A stretch of DNA of 64,000 nucleotides from Bacteroidota bacterium (GTDB taxonomy: Bacteria > Bacteroidota > Bacteroidia > Chitinophagales > LD1). Where the stretch lies: positions 62,001 to 126,000 of the forward strand of contig JADJZU010000013.1 of NCBI GenBank assembly GCA_016715625.1, given 5' to 3'. Below, in pieces: positions 8,571 through 17,268 of the stretch; within the stretch, counting starts at the first letter, position 1, and every line of letters begins with the position of its first letter. The position numbers were made by a program, and so were the translations under genes. Below the pieces are notes generated by a model. The model was not told the origin of the DNA. It was given only the letters and a program-made list of their open reading frames with translations, and did no database searches.

Positions 8571-9803
8571 CTATTCCCATTTTAATTGAGGTCTCACCAC
8601 CCCGTTTACTTTCCCAAAATAAGCATAGCCTCTGTCGGTTTCTTTTACTTCAAACTGAACCAGTTCCGATTTGGAGAACACCGGCCTGCGTTCTTCATCT
8701 ATAAAATAGACGGTAATGCTGTAAATATCATCGTTGAGGAAATTTCCCGGAATGGTGCACTTCGCTTTAAACAGTTCGTTGGGGGATACGAAAAGGCTGG
8801 TGGCCGTACTAAACACGGTTTGCTCTCTGATATTGACCAAGTCAAAGCATAAAGTTATCTGTTGATTGGGCAACATATTCCAAAACTCAAACAGCACCGA
8901 GATGTCATCTTCCAAATCTATTTCATCGGGCGATACCGACACCTGTTTAATCTTAATCAAATCATTGCCCAGGGCCGTTTCTTTATTTTCAAACTGTATG
9001 TTTTGCCGGATGTTGTCGCTGTTAATCTTGATGTATTCATTGACTACATCATGCGTTCTTCCGGTGGAAATTATCTTGCCATGCTTGAGTAAAATGGCCT
9101 TGTTGCAAAGCGCATTCACGGCCGTCATGTTATGGCTTACGAACAGAACCGTTCGTCCCTGCCCGCTCACGTCTTTCATTTTCCCCAAACACTTCTTTTG
9201 AAATTCCGCATCACCCACTGCCAATACTTCATCAATAATCAATATTTCAGGCTCCAGGTGCGCTGCCACTGCAAATGCCAGCCGCACATACATCCCCGAA
9301 GAGTATCGCTTCACAGGCGTGTCAATGTATTTCTCTACTCCGCTAAAGGCTACAATTTCGTCAAACTTTGCTTTGATTTCTGATTTCTGCATACCCAAAA
9401 TGGCACCATTCAGAAATACGTTCTCCCTTCCGGTCAGTTCCGGGTGAAATCCGGTGCCCACTTCCAGTGGCGATGCTATTCTACCTCTTACTTTGATGTC
9501 GCCCTTGGTGGGTCCGGTTACTTTAGAGAGAATTTTCAGCAAGGTTGATTTGCCGGCTCCATTTTTACCGATAATGCCAAGCACCTCGCCTTTTTCTACT
9601 GAGAAATTAACATCTTCCAGCGCCCAAACATACTCACCGGATGTTTTTTGAGTTCGGTTATTTACCTCCGTTATCTTTTCGTAGGGGTCTTCCTTGCCAC
9701 GCACTTTGTACCACCATCGGTTCAGGTCATGCGAGATAGTTCCGGTGCTCACCTGACCCAAACGATACTGCTTATAAAGGTTCTCTACTTTGATTACATC
9801 CAT
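8571..9803 (-). CDS. ABC transporter ATPase, Wzt-like, for polysaccharide export
   Basis: The 410-residue protein carries a Walker A (GKNGAGKST, 79-87), the ABC signature YSSGM (167-171), Walker B ILIIDE (187-192) and a switch His in FVSHNM. After residue 265 comes a second, beta-rich domain of about 140 residues, as in Wzt proteins whose C-terminus recognises the finished glycan before export. Length and build match O-antigen ABC exporters rather than TagH. The permease gene lies 9 bases upstream. The presence of this pair and the absence of wzx/wzy point to ABC-dependent export of the polysaccharide. Confidence 0.93.
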   Translation of the reverse strand: MDVIKVENLYKQYRLGQVSTGTISHDLNRWWYKVRGKEDPYEKITEVNNRTQKTSGEYVWALEDVNFSVEKGEVLGIIGKNGAGKSTLLKILSKVTGPTKGDIKVRGRIASPLEVGTGFHPELTGRENVFLNGAILGMQKSEIKAKFDEIVAFSGVEKYIDTPVKRYSSGMYVRLAFAVAAHLEPEILIIDEVLAVGDAEFQKKCLGKMKDVSGQGRTVLFVSHNMTAVNALCNKAILLKHGKIISTGRTHDVVNEYIKINSDNIRQNIQFENKETALGNDLIKIKQVSVSPDEIDLEDDISVLFEFWNMLPNQQITLCFDLVNIREQTVFSTATSLFVSPNELFKAKCTIPGNFLNDDIYSITVYFIDEERRPVFSKSELVQFEVKETDRGYAYFGKVNGVVRPQLKWE

Positions 9804-9812
9804 AATCTGAAA

Positions 9813-10677
9813 CTAAACGGTATCCATAAAGCTTTTTTCTACCTGATTAAAAATGACGATACCAACAGCCAACACAACTACGCTAAAAACGGTCGTATAA
9901 ACTAACCCGGATACATCCAGATAGCCGACATTGAAAAAAGCATAGCGCATGGTTTCAATAATAGGGGTGAGTGGATTGAGGGCGATAATGGTATGCAGCT
10001 TGCCGGTAGTATAACTCAGCGGATAGATAACCGGGGTGGCATACATCAGTAACTGAATGCCGAATTGCAGCAGAAAAGTTAAGTCGCGGTATTTGGTGGT
10101 TAAAGACGAAAAAATAATACCTAAGCCTAAACCCATAATGGCCATCAACACCACTAAGTAGGGTACTAACAGGATAGAAGAATTGATGGAGACCTGTAGC
10201 ACCAGTAGCCACCAGGTAAGCCCAAATACCCACAAACAGCACAGTCTGTATTCCCAGTTTAATCAGGTTGGAAATAACAATGGAAACGGGTGATACCAAT
10301 CTGGGGAAGTAAACCTTGCCGAAAATGCTGGCGTTGGATACAAAAGTGTTGGAGGTCTTATTGAAACAATCGGAGAAGTAGTTCCAAAGGGTAATGCCGG
10401 AGAGGTAAAACAGGACAGGATGAATATTATTGGTGGAAATCCGAGCCACTTTGGTAAACACCACCATAAAAATCAGTGTGGTAAAAACGGGCTGTATCAC
10501 CAGCCAGATCGGACCCAGAATGGTCTGCTTGTAAACCGATACAAAATCGCGTTTTACAAAAAGCATTATCAGGTCGCGATAGCGCCACAGTTCTGCGAGA
10601 TTTATATCAAGAAGACCTTTTTTGGGACTTATAACTTCGGTCCATTCGCCCTCATTGCCCAATACTGAATTTGCCAT
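9813..10677 (-). pseudogene. ABC-2 type polysaccharide export permease (Wzm-like), frameshifted
   Basis: Two overlapping frames together make one permease of about 288 residues. The first (from the ATG at 10677) encodes the N-terminus through RYRDLIMLFVKRDFVSVYKQ and the first helices. The second (open to 9813) supplies LGLGIIFSSLTTKYRDL, YATPVIYPLSY and the ending NQVEKSFMDTV, all characteristic of ABC-2 exporters. The switch needs a +1 shift, most plausibly at about 10171-10190, where a TTCTTC-like repeat occurs on the coding strand. Both halves are well preserved, so a one-base sequencing error or a very recent mutation is likely. It pairs with the Wzt-like ATPase just downstream. Confidence 0.85.
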
Positions 10678-10694
10678 TTACCGGAATAAAGTCG

Positions 10695-10702
10695 TGAATG
10701 TA
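10695..10702 (-). promoter_or_regulatory. Possible -7 element of the polysaccharide operon
   Basis: TACATTCA resembles the Bacteroidota -7 box TAnnTTTG with two mismatches and lies just upstream of the operon's first ATG (10677). A matching divergent copy lies at 10782-10789. No convincing -33 box was found at the usual spacing, so this is tentative. Confidence 0.3.
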
Positions 10703-10781
10703 AAAAGTTATCACAAATGGAACGTCCACGCGCAAGGGAGCCATCGTGCATAATGCCAATGCAGGATATCATTAACTCGTA

Positions 10782-10789
10782 TACATTCG
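10782..10789 (+). promoter_or_regulatory. Possible -7 element of gcvT
   Basis: TACATTCG fits TAnnTTTG with one mismatch and is 23 bases before the gcvT ATG. The following CGACTT is shared with the divergent copy at 10695-10702, suggesting two similar start regions. The -33 box is not clear. Confidence 0.35.
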
Positions 10790-10812
10790 CGACTTCTACT
10801 AAATCAAATCAC

Positions 10813-11892
10813 ATGAAAGAAACAGTTCTCACTTCATTACACATTTCGCTAGGGGCCAAAATGGCTGAGTTTGCGGGATACAATATGCCTATTGTTTACT
10901 CCGGTATTAACGAAGAGCACCGAGCCGTGCGAAACAGTGTGGGTGTTTTTGATGTGAGCCACATGGGCGAGTTTATGCTCAAGGGCGACAAAGCCTTAGA
11001 CCTTATTCAGTTGGTTACTACCAACGATGCTTCTAAGCTGGCGGATGGTAAAGTGCAATATTCCTGCATGCCCAACGACCAGGGCGGCATTGTGGATGAC
11101 CTGCTGGTGTATCGCTGGAATCAAAACGAATACTACCTGGTGGTGAACGCCTCCAACATTGAAAAAGACTGGAACTGGATTAAGCAGCACAACACGTTTG
11201 GGGTAGAGATGACCAATATGAGTGATGAGATGAGCCTGCTGGCAGTGCAGGGTCCTCAGGCGCTGAAAACATTACAAAAGCTGACGGACATTAACCTGTC
11301 GGACATTCCTTATTATGCTTATGCAGCCGGTAAAATGGCCGGCATAGACGATGTGATTATTTCCAACACCGGCTACACCGGAGCAGGCGGTTTCGAGATT
11401 TATGTATGGAACAAAGACGCCCGCGCCATGTGGGATGCCATTTTTGAGGCAGGCAAAGAGTTTGGTATTGTGCCTTGTGGTTTGGCTTGCCGCGATACCC
11501 TGCGATTGGAAAAAGCATTTTGCCTCTACGGACACGATATTGACGACACTACTTCGCCCATTGAAGCCGGCCTGGGTTGGATTACCAAGTTCACCAAGAA
11601 GTTTGTGATGAGCGATTACCACCAGTCCATCAAAGAGAATGGCCCTAAGAAAAAACTGGTGGGCTTTGAGATTCCCGAAAAAGGAAAGATACCCCGTCAA
11701 CACTTCAAGGTGAAGGATGCTGCAGGCAATGAGATAGGAGTGGTTACTTCCGGCACACAATCGCCCACCTTAGGCAAAGCCATCGGCATGGCGTATGTAA
11801 AAACAGAATTCAGCGCGGTGGGCTCCGAGATTTTTGTAGATATCCGTAACCAGCCGGTAAAGGCTATCGTTGTAAAAACGCCTTTCTTATAG
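10813..11892 (+). CDS. gcvT: Glycine cleavage system aminomethyltransferase (T-protein)
   Basis: The ATG at 10813 gives MKETVLTSLHISLGAKMAEF and 359 residues, the normal size of GcvT; the longer frame from 10717 adds an unconserved tail over the promoter. Family blocks include AGYNMPIVYSG, VGVFDVSHMGEF, GTSGTQSPTLGKAIG-like VTSGTQSPTLGKAIGMAYV near the end, and TGYTGAGGFEIYV. The enzyme transfers the methylene group from aminomethyl-lipoyl H-protein to tetrahydrofolate, releasing ammonia. The other gcv genes are not in the window, which is common in Bacteroidota. It is transcribed away from the polysaccharide operon and converges on the MFS gene. Confidence 0.97.
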   Translation: MKETVLTSLHISLGAKMAEFAGYNMPIVYSGINEEHRAVRNSVGVFDVSHMGEFMLKGDKALDLIQLVTTNDASKLADGKVQYSCMPNDQGGIVDDLLVYRWNQNEYYLVVNASNIEKDWNWIKQHNTFGVEMTNMSDEMSLLAVQGPQALKTLQKLTDINLSDIPYYAYAAGKMAGIDDVIISNTGYTGAGGFEIYVWNKDARAMWDAIFEAGKEFGIVPCGLACRDTLRLEKAFCLYGHDIDDTTSPIEAGLGWITKFTKKFVMSDYHQSIKENGPKKKLVGFEIPEKGKIPRQHFKVKDAAGNEIGVVTSGTQSPTLGKAIGMAYVKTEFSAVGSEIFVDIRNQPVKAIVVKTPFL

Positions 11893-11909
11893 CGTTCTGC
11901 GGAGGCGGA

Positions 11910-13160
11910 CTATTCTATATAGTCCAGGTCTTTGCCGTAGGTTTCTTCGGAGTAGTAAGCGGCTATCATGGGTACTACAATGCAGAAAGCTGCCACAATA
12001 GCCGCACTATGCAACTGACTGAAGTGCGACTGCAAACCCTTGTAGCTAAAAATTAAAATAGGCAGGGAACCCCGGATAAAATTTGGAACGGTGGTGGCCA
12101 CGGTGTTGCGGAGGTTGGTGCCAAACTGTTCGGCCGCATTGGTGACCACAATGGCCCAGAAACCGGTGCCAAAACCCAGCAAAGTAATAATGCCATAAAA
12201 GGCAGCAGCCGAAATACCCTGTGCATTGAAGTAGAGGACAAAACCCACTCCTGTAATTCCCAGAAAAACATACAGCGCTTTTTTGCGGCTGTGCAATACC
12301 TGACTCAGAAAACCCGAGGCAAAATCGCCCAGCGTAATACCCGAATAGGCATACATAATGGCAATGCCCGATTCCACCGTACCCACCACGCCAAGTTGTT
12401 CGGCAAAGCTCTGGCAAAACGTTACCAATATGCCGATGGTAAACCAGGTGGGAAAGCCCACTAATACACAGCGCAGGTATTTTAAAAAGCGCTCTTTGTT
12501 GTTGAACAGTTTAAAGAAATTCCCCCGGTCTACATGCTGCTCCACCAATTGCGTAAACATGCCCGATTCATACACCCCAATCCGGAGTATCAGCAAGGCC
12601 AAACCCAAGGCCCCGCCAATAAAATAGCAGGTGCGCCAGGCCGATATATCGGCACCATTATCGCTTAGCACCCGCCACATCATGCCCGCAAACACCGCCC
12701 CCGACACGCCCACAGCCGCCACCAGCATGGTGCCCCATCCGCGTTTTTCTTTGGGCAGCGATTCGGCCACCAGCGTAATGCCGGCCCCCAGCTCGCCCGC
12801 CAGGCCGATGCCGGCCACAAACCGAAGCAGTGCATAATGCCACACTTCGTTGGCAAAGCCGTTCATGATATTGGCTAAAGAATAAGTGATGATGGAACCA
12901 AACAACACCGAAAGCCGGCCGCGCTTGTCGCCCATTACACCCCACAAAATGCCCCCCAGCAGCAGCCCGGTCATTTGTGTGTTAATCAGCATTTCTCCGG
13001 TGGCTACCAACTGCTCGGCCGGCACCCCTATATCGCGTAAGCTCGGTTTCCAGATTACGCTGAAGAGCAGCAGGTCGTAGATATCTACAAAGTAGCCAAG
13101 TGCTGCCACTATTACTGCAGCTGTAAAGATGGACCGGAAAGAGGCTAGTTTTTCTTTCAT
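11910..13160 (-). CDS. MFS transporter
   Basis: The 416-residue protein has about twelve hydrophobic segments. The loop between helices 2 and 3 carries the MFS signature as GVMGDKRGRLSVL, and LRFVAGIGLAGELGAGITLVAESLP matches helix 4-5 of the sugar/aromatic-acid type carriers, in which G-G-E-x-G motifs are typical. Its start overlaps the stop of the heme A synthase gene by 4 bases (13157-13160), so the two are co-transcribed and probably coupled. The substrate is not predictable from the sequence; a link to heme or copper supply is suggested only by position. Confidence 0.88.
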   Translation of the reverse strand: MKEKLASFRSIFTAAVIVAALGYFVDIYDLLLFSVIWKPSLRDIGVPAEQLVATGEMLINTQMTGLLLGGILWGVMGDKRGRLSVLFGSIITYSLANIMNGFANEVWHYALLRFVAGIGLAGELGAGITLVAESLPKEKRGWGTMLVAAVGVSGAVFAGMMWRVLSDNGADISAWRTCYFIGGALGLALLILRIGVYESGMFTQLVEQHVDRGNFFKLFNNKERFLKYLRCVLVGFPTWFTIGILVTFCQSFAEQLGVVGTVESGIAIMYAYSGITLGDFASGFLSQVLHSRKKALYVFLGITGVGFVLYFNAQGISAAAFYGIITLLGFGTGFWAIVVTNAAEQFGTNLRNTVATTVPNFIRGSLPILIFSYKGLQSHFSQLHSAAIVAAFCIVVPMIAAYYSEETYGKDLDYIE

Positions 13161-14230
13161 ACCGAAGCGGTAGTCGGGTTACTCCGCAAATGGAAAAGTA
13201 TAAAAACAGAATTGGCAATCAAGACCATGGCCCCTGCCTGATGCAGCACACCATAAAAAACCGGTATGTGCCCCGTGCAGTTCATCACCGTTACTATACC
13301 TATCACGGCCTGCAGCAACACCGATACCGGCAACAGCCGCACACTGTTTTTCACTACGCGGTCATCGCTCATGCCTATGGCTTTCACAAAAAAGAAAAGG
13401 ACTAGGGCCACCAGCACATAAGCCGTGCTGCGGTGCAGGAACTGAATCAGAATCCGGCCCCAGTAATCCTGCGCGTTGTAGGCGGTGAAGCCGGCCATGT
13501 TGGGCTGCTCTGTCCACATCACAGCGGGTATCCATTCTCCATTGATATCGGGCCAGGTATTGGCGGCCAGGCCCGCCTTCATGCCCGACACTATGCCCCC
13601 CAAAAACAACTGCACCATCAGCAAGCCCACAATCAGGCTGAGCACCCTTTTTAAATACACACTTTCCTTCACTGCAAAGGCTGCATTGCTTCTAAACACA
13701 TAAGTGGTTAACCACACCAGATAGGCAAACAAACTGAGGGCCAATACCAGGTGAATGCTCAAATGAATGGGCGGCACATACATGCCTTTGAGCCCGTTGC
13801 TCACCATAATCCAGCCATAAATGCCAATCACCCCGCCCCACACAAACAGGGGGATGGTTTTCAGCATCAGGTCGCGGGTAAACCATTTTTTATACAGAAA
13901 AAAGGAGAAGGGGATAATGAATACAAAACCCATAAAGCGCGCCCAGAACCGATGAAAGTATTCCCAAAAATAAATCCACTTAAACTCCTGCAGCGTCATG
14001 GTTTGGTTGAGGGTTTTAAACTGCGTTACCTGTTGGTAAAGCGCAAACTCGGCCTGCCATTCCGCTTCGTTCAGCGGGGGCACTATGCCCTTTACGGGTT
14101 TCCATTCGGTAATGCTGAGCCCCGACTCGGTGAGGCGGGTAACTCCGCCTACTATCACCTGAAAAAACACCATCAGGCAGCCCGCCAGCAGCCAAAGCCC
14201 TATCCATTTGCGCGCAGTATCATTTAACAT
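13157..14230 (-). CDS. ctaA: Heme A synthase (COX15/CtaA family)
   Basis: This 357-residue protein has eight hydrophobic segments. It shows the family opening VIVGGVTRLTESGLSITEWKP (about residues 26-46) and the paired His-containing helices of the two half-domains: EYFHRFWARFMG, IHLSIHLVLAL, QFLHRSTAYVLV and LHQAGAMVLI. These histidines bind the heme groups. The enzyme hydroxylates and oxidises the C8 methyl of heme O to make heme A for aa3-type cytochrome oxidase, in the inner membrane. Length and the EWKP motif resemble the alpha-proteobacterial/mitochondrial COX15 type. It is the first gene of a two-gene unit with the MFS carrier. Confidence 0.95.
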   Translation of the reverse strand: MLNDTARKWIGLWLLAGCLMVFFQVIVGGVTRLTESGLSITEWKPVKGIVPPLNEAEWQAEFALYQQVTQFKTLNQTMTLQEFKWIYFWEYFHRFWARFMGFVFIIPFSFFLYKKWFTRDLMLKTIPLFVWGGVIGIYGWIMVSNGLKGMYVPPIHLSIHLVLALSLFAYLVWLTTYVFRSNAAFAVKESVYLKRVLSLIVGLLMVQLFLGGIVSGMKAGLAANTWPDINGEWIPAVMWTEQPNMAGFTAYNAQDYWGRILIQFLHRSTAYVLVALVLFFFVKAIGMSDDRVVKNSVRLLPVSVLLQAVIGIVTVMNCTGHIPVFYGVLHQAGAMVLIANSVFILFHLRSNPTTASV

Positions 14231-14293
14231 AGCTCGTATTTATTACAAGGTTCAAACATAAATCCCTTTCGCATGTTTCATTAGAAAGTGCTT

Positions 14294-14652
14294 ATGAAAA
14301 AGAATTTGTTTTTTCTCGTCTTGTTCCTCTTCAGCGGCTTGCTTTCCACCGCTATGGTAGCCGATAGCACCCACCGCCCGGAGCCCGCTGTGGAACTGCT
14401 CAAAGTTGGCCCCGAACCTTTTCACGATTTCCTCTATTTTGATTTCAAGGTACTGACACCACCGAGCATGTGGTCAAAATTCAGATTGTGAACGAGCGGC
14501 ACGAAACCGTGTTTATGGAAAAAGTATTTGTGTATCAAGGGCACGAAACCATCACCGTAAGCACCATCGACTTTCACATTGTGGGCCTTTATGCCATTAA
14601 AATAACGGTGGATCATAAGCACCGTTACCTGCGCAAATACAAGTGGCAGTAG
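14294..14652 (+). pseudogene. Small secreted protein of unknown function, frameshifted
   Basis: Translation from the ATG at 14294 gives a signal peptide (MKKNLFFLVLFLFSG and on to STA) and a mature part that reads into a premature stop at about 14489. From 14452 the -1 frame continues the sense with TDTTEHVVKIQIVNERHE and ends at 14652 in LRKYKWQ. Joined with a one-base correction at 14449-14470 this makes a protein of about 119 residues. Its C-terminal 70 residues alternate like beta strands and recall a T9SS type A sorting domain (VKIQIVNE..., GLYAIKITV...), but without a cargo domain. I do not recognise a known family. The lesion may be a sequencing error. Confidence 0.6.
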
Positions 14653-15004
14653 CCACGGCTACATTACTTACTTATTTAATGGTGCTATTTGAGAAAGCCC
14701 AAACCGACAAGCGATGTAATGGCTGAAAAGATGCCCTCTGCCAAAGGATTGTTGAACGCAATGCTGCCCTTTTGCCCCTCCCACCATCAATAACCCAACT
14801 GCATTTGCCGTTTGATGTAGTATGGCAAAGGCTTTTTTAACCCTCTAACAGACCCCGAACATCTTTTATCCAGATTTTCCTATCACCATTTGCTATGGCA
14901 TCGCCCGAACAGCCGATGGTGTCCCTTCAAACATTGATTGTGCGAATCCTACTGTCTATTGCATTAGACTTTTTGCCTGTTTTGTAACCTTACAAGCCTT
15001 TGAA
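14653..15004. other. Intergenic region without recognisable gene
   Basis: No conserved reading frame was found here. One + strand frame is open from about 14857 through the tandem repeat, but it contains no ATG, GTG or TTG before the repeat and has no family resemblance, so I regard it as non-coding. Confidence 0.6.
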
Positions 15005-15214
15005 TCTGCCACAAGAGAAGAAAAATATGCCGTAAGAGAAGATAAATATGCCATAAGAGAAGAAACATCTGCCACAAGAGAAGAAAAATCTGCCGTAAGA
15101 GAAGAAACATCTGCCGTAAGAGAAGATAAATATGCCGCAAGAGAAGAAACATCTGCTTCAAGAGAAGATGTATCTGCTTCAAGAGAAGATAAATATGCTG
15201 CAAGAGAAGAAAAT
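15005..15214 (+). repeat. Tandem array of ten 21-bp units (array 1)
   Basis: Ten units of exactly 21 bp follow each other without spacers. All share the core AAGAGAAGA preceded by (T/A)GC(C/T)-like positions; the remaining bases vary (for example TCTGCCGT, TATGCCAT, TCTGCTTC before the core). The + strand is strongly purine-rich. In one frame a unit reads as a seven-residue SA-x-RE(E/D)-x pattern, but no start codon serves it. It directly abuts the conserved 53-bp sequence at 15211-15263. The related array 2 is at 44763-44993. Confidence 0.9.
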
Positions 15215-15263
15215 GGCAGCGCAGAGCCTGCCGAATGGCATTCAGTGTCTATACAGGGCTACA
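15211..15263 (+). repeat. 53-bp conserved flank of the 21-bp array (copy 1)
   Basis: This 53-bp stretch, containing TTCAGTGTCTATACA, is repeated in reverse orientation at 44710-44762 with 48 of 53 bases identical. In both places it lies directly at the same end of an array of 21-bp units. The rest of the intergenic space up to 15415 shows nothing else recognisable. Confidence 0.88.
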
Positions 15264-15415
15264 CTACTTCTGTAATTTCTTTTCCGAATTGGCCTGCCTG
15301 CAGAAAAACTCGGGCGGGTGAGGCATCTGCCATCCGGTAAATTTTTCTTAAAACTTTTTGGAGCGCGCGCGAATCGTATTTGTGCTGCCCGGCTGCGCAA
15401 GGCCAGGGGGATTAT

Positions 15416-17209
15416 TTAGCGCACCAGCAGCACCATGCCTTTGCGCTCTACCTTTACGCCATCATTGGCCGAAAACTGTATCAGGTAGCCATAGCCTCCT
15501 TGCGGTGCGGGTTTGCCGTGGTCGTCACCATCCCAGCCGGTGTTGGGGTCGGTGCTTTCAAACACCTTGCCGCCCCAGCGGTTAAAGATAATCATCGAAT
15601 AGCCCTTGGGCTCGCCATAAATAATGGTGGGTTTAAATACGGTGTTCAGGCCGTTGGGGGCAAAGGCATTGGGGATATAAATAATAGGCCGGTGAATAAT
15701 GCACTGCACATTGCTGAAGCTCGACAGCGTGTCGCGAAAGCCATTGGGCAAATTCAAATCATATACCGACTCTATGCGGTAGCAGAAAATACCCCGCTCC
15801 GATAGAAACTGCTGTAAAGAGTCGCTGTATTCCGTCACCCCATCGTTAAACGTTTGTATCAATTGGTACCCATTACCCATGTCGCGATACAAATTCTGCC
15901 GAAGAACGGTGGCATGTTCCAGTTCAAAACCATTCCAATCCAGATGCGCCACGTAGTAATCAAACAATTCACCTTTAAGCAGAATGGTTCTCACATACGG
16001 AGATACATATTGGTTCTGGCAACTGTCAAACGTGGTTACCTGATAGTAGTACGAGTTCTTCTGGGGCAGCGTGTTGACCCGGTCGCTGTCAATAAACGAT
16101 TCAAAGGTATTTACCGGAGAAGGAGCGGGAATTTGTGTGGCCGGGTCGAACGATACATTGTTTACGCTGCGGTCTATCCGGTAAAAGATGAGCTCCGCCA
16201 GCGAATCGTTCATCCAGGTCATGTTGATGTGATTGTCCAAATCCACGGTGGCATTAATAATGAAATTGAATTTGGGGGCCTGCACAATGCTGGCTTTCAG
16301 GCACACCTGATTGCTGTTGGAAACCACATTGGTGTCGGCAGCGCTCACCGCTCGTACGATTATGCAGAGCGAATCGCCATCATTAAAGCCCGAATAGGCA
16401 TAGTTAAACGTAGTGCTGTCGGCCACGCCCACTACCTGAAATGGGCCTCCGTTGATGCTTGATAAAATACGATACTCCAACACATTATCGGCAAAGTTGT
16501 GGTACCGGTTCCAGGTTACGTTCACTTCGTTTTCGCAGGCGGTGGAGGTCACATTGGCCAGTATGGTATTGTGCGGCAGGTCGCTGAAGAGGCTCTCTTT
16601 CCAGCAGCTGTCAAAGGCCGATACCGTATACACCAGCGAGGTGGTGTTGGGGTCGCCCTGAATATCGGTATAGGTGGTGGTGTTATAGCCATACACGGTA
16701 TCAAACGCCAACCCGTTGCCATTGGGCAGGTAATAGTAAATAATGTATCCCTGTGTTTGGGGCGAGGTAGAAGGCAGCCAGTTGAAAACCACTCCCCCGG
16801 CCGTTACATCCACATTCACAATCTGGGGCGCTGCCGGATTTCCGTTTTTCACCGTATCGCTCTGCAGCACGGTAGCCCCGGGGCAATTGTATTGTGCTTC
16901 CATATAGAACCACCAATTGTTGGAGAGGGTTTGGTAGCCGGTGAGGGTAAACGAGTTGGTGGCCTGGCCGGTTACGGCAATGGCGTTGTAGGGGCCTGCC
17001 GGGCCGGTGGACGATGCAAAAATGGTATATTGAACAAACGCACCGCAGCCATTGGCCGGAGGGTTGGTCCAGTTCAGTGTAATGTCTACCCCGTTATTGT
17101 CGTTGGTTACGCATTGCAGATCGGGCGGCAGAATGGTCTGAGCTTTTACAGCATAACAAGAGATAATCAGTAAGAAATAAACGGTCAGCAGCCTCAATGC
17201 CTTAATCAT
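15416..17209 (-). CDS. Secreted protein with T9SS type B (gliding motility) C-terminal domain
   Basis: I place the start at the ATG at 17209 (MIKALRLLTVYFLLI), which opens a clean signal peptide ending near AVKA-QT; an upstream codon at 17236 adds a non-signal tail. The protein has 597 residues. Most of it is made of repeated beta-sandwich units of the fibronectin III type (patterns such as VTWNRY, INMTWMND, NLYRDMGNG at the strand cores). The last 90 residues match the type B sorting domain: YIPNAFAPNG, MIIFNRWGGKVFES, GWDG and a final LLVR. This tail directs export through the T9SS outer-membrane channel. Function of the passenger is unknown, probably adhesion or surface structure. Confidence 0.9.
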   Translation of the reverse strand: MIKALRLLTVYFLLIISCYAVKAQTILPPDLQCVTNDNNGVDITLNWTNPPANGCGAFVQYTIFASSTGPAGPYNAIAVTGQATNSFTLTGYQTLSNNWWFYMEAQYNCPGATVLQSDTVKNGNPAAPQIVNVDVTAGGVVFNWLPSTSPQTQGYIIYYYLPNGNGLAFDTVYGYNTTTYTDIQGDPNTTSLVYTVSAFDSCWKESLFSDLPHNTILANVTSTACENEVNVTWNRYHNFADNVLEYRILSSINGGPFQVVGVADSTTFNYAYSGFNDGDSLCIIVRAVSAADTNVVSNSNQVCLKASIVQAPKFNFIINATVDLDNHINMTWMNDSLAELIFYRIDRSVNNVSFDPATQIPAPSPVNTFESFIDSDRVNTLPQKNSYYYQVTTFDSCQNQYVSPYVRTILLKGELFDYYVAHLDWNGFELEHATVLRQNLYRDMGNGYQLIQTFNDGVTEYSDSLQQFLSERGIFCYRIESVYDLNLPNGFRDTLSSFSNVQCIIHRPIIYIPNAFAPNGLNTVFKPTIIYGEPKGYSMIIFNRWGGKVFESTDPNTGWDGDDHGKPAPQGGYGYLIQFSANDGVKVERKGMVLLVR

Positions 17210-17268
17210 TCGTGCAATAATAAGAGTAAACGCCAAACGCCAGGGTTGCGTATGGGCAGCGGGAATAT

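Noticed and set aside
14964..15203. Minus-strand frame of leucine-rich seven-residue repeats
   Set aside because: It is only the reverse reading of the 21-bp array, with no promoter, start context or family resemblance.
15005..15214. CRISPR array
   Set aside because: Units are tandem with no unique spacers, and no cas genes are present.
14857..15343. Plus-strand open frame across array 1 with SA-x-RE(E/D) heptads
   Set aside because: No ATG, GTG or TTG precedes the repeat in this frame, and the sequence shows no family likeness.
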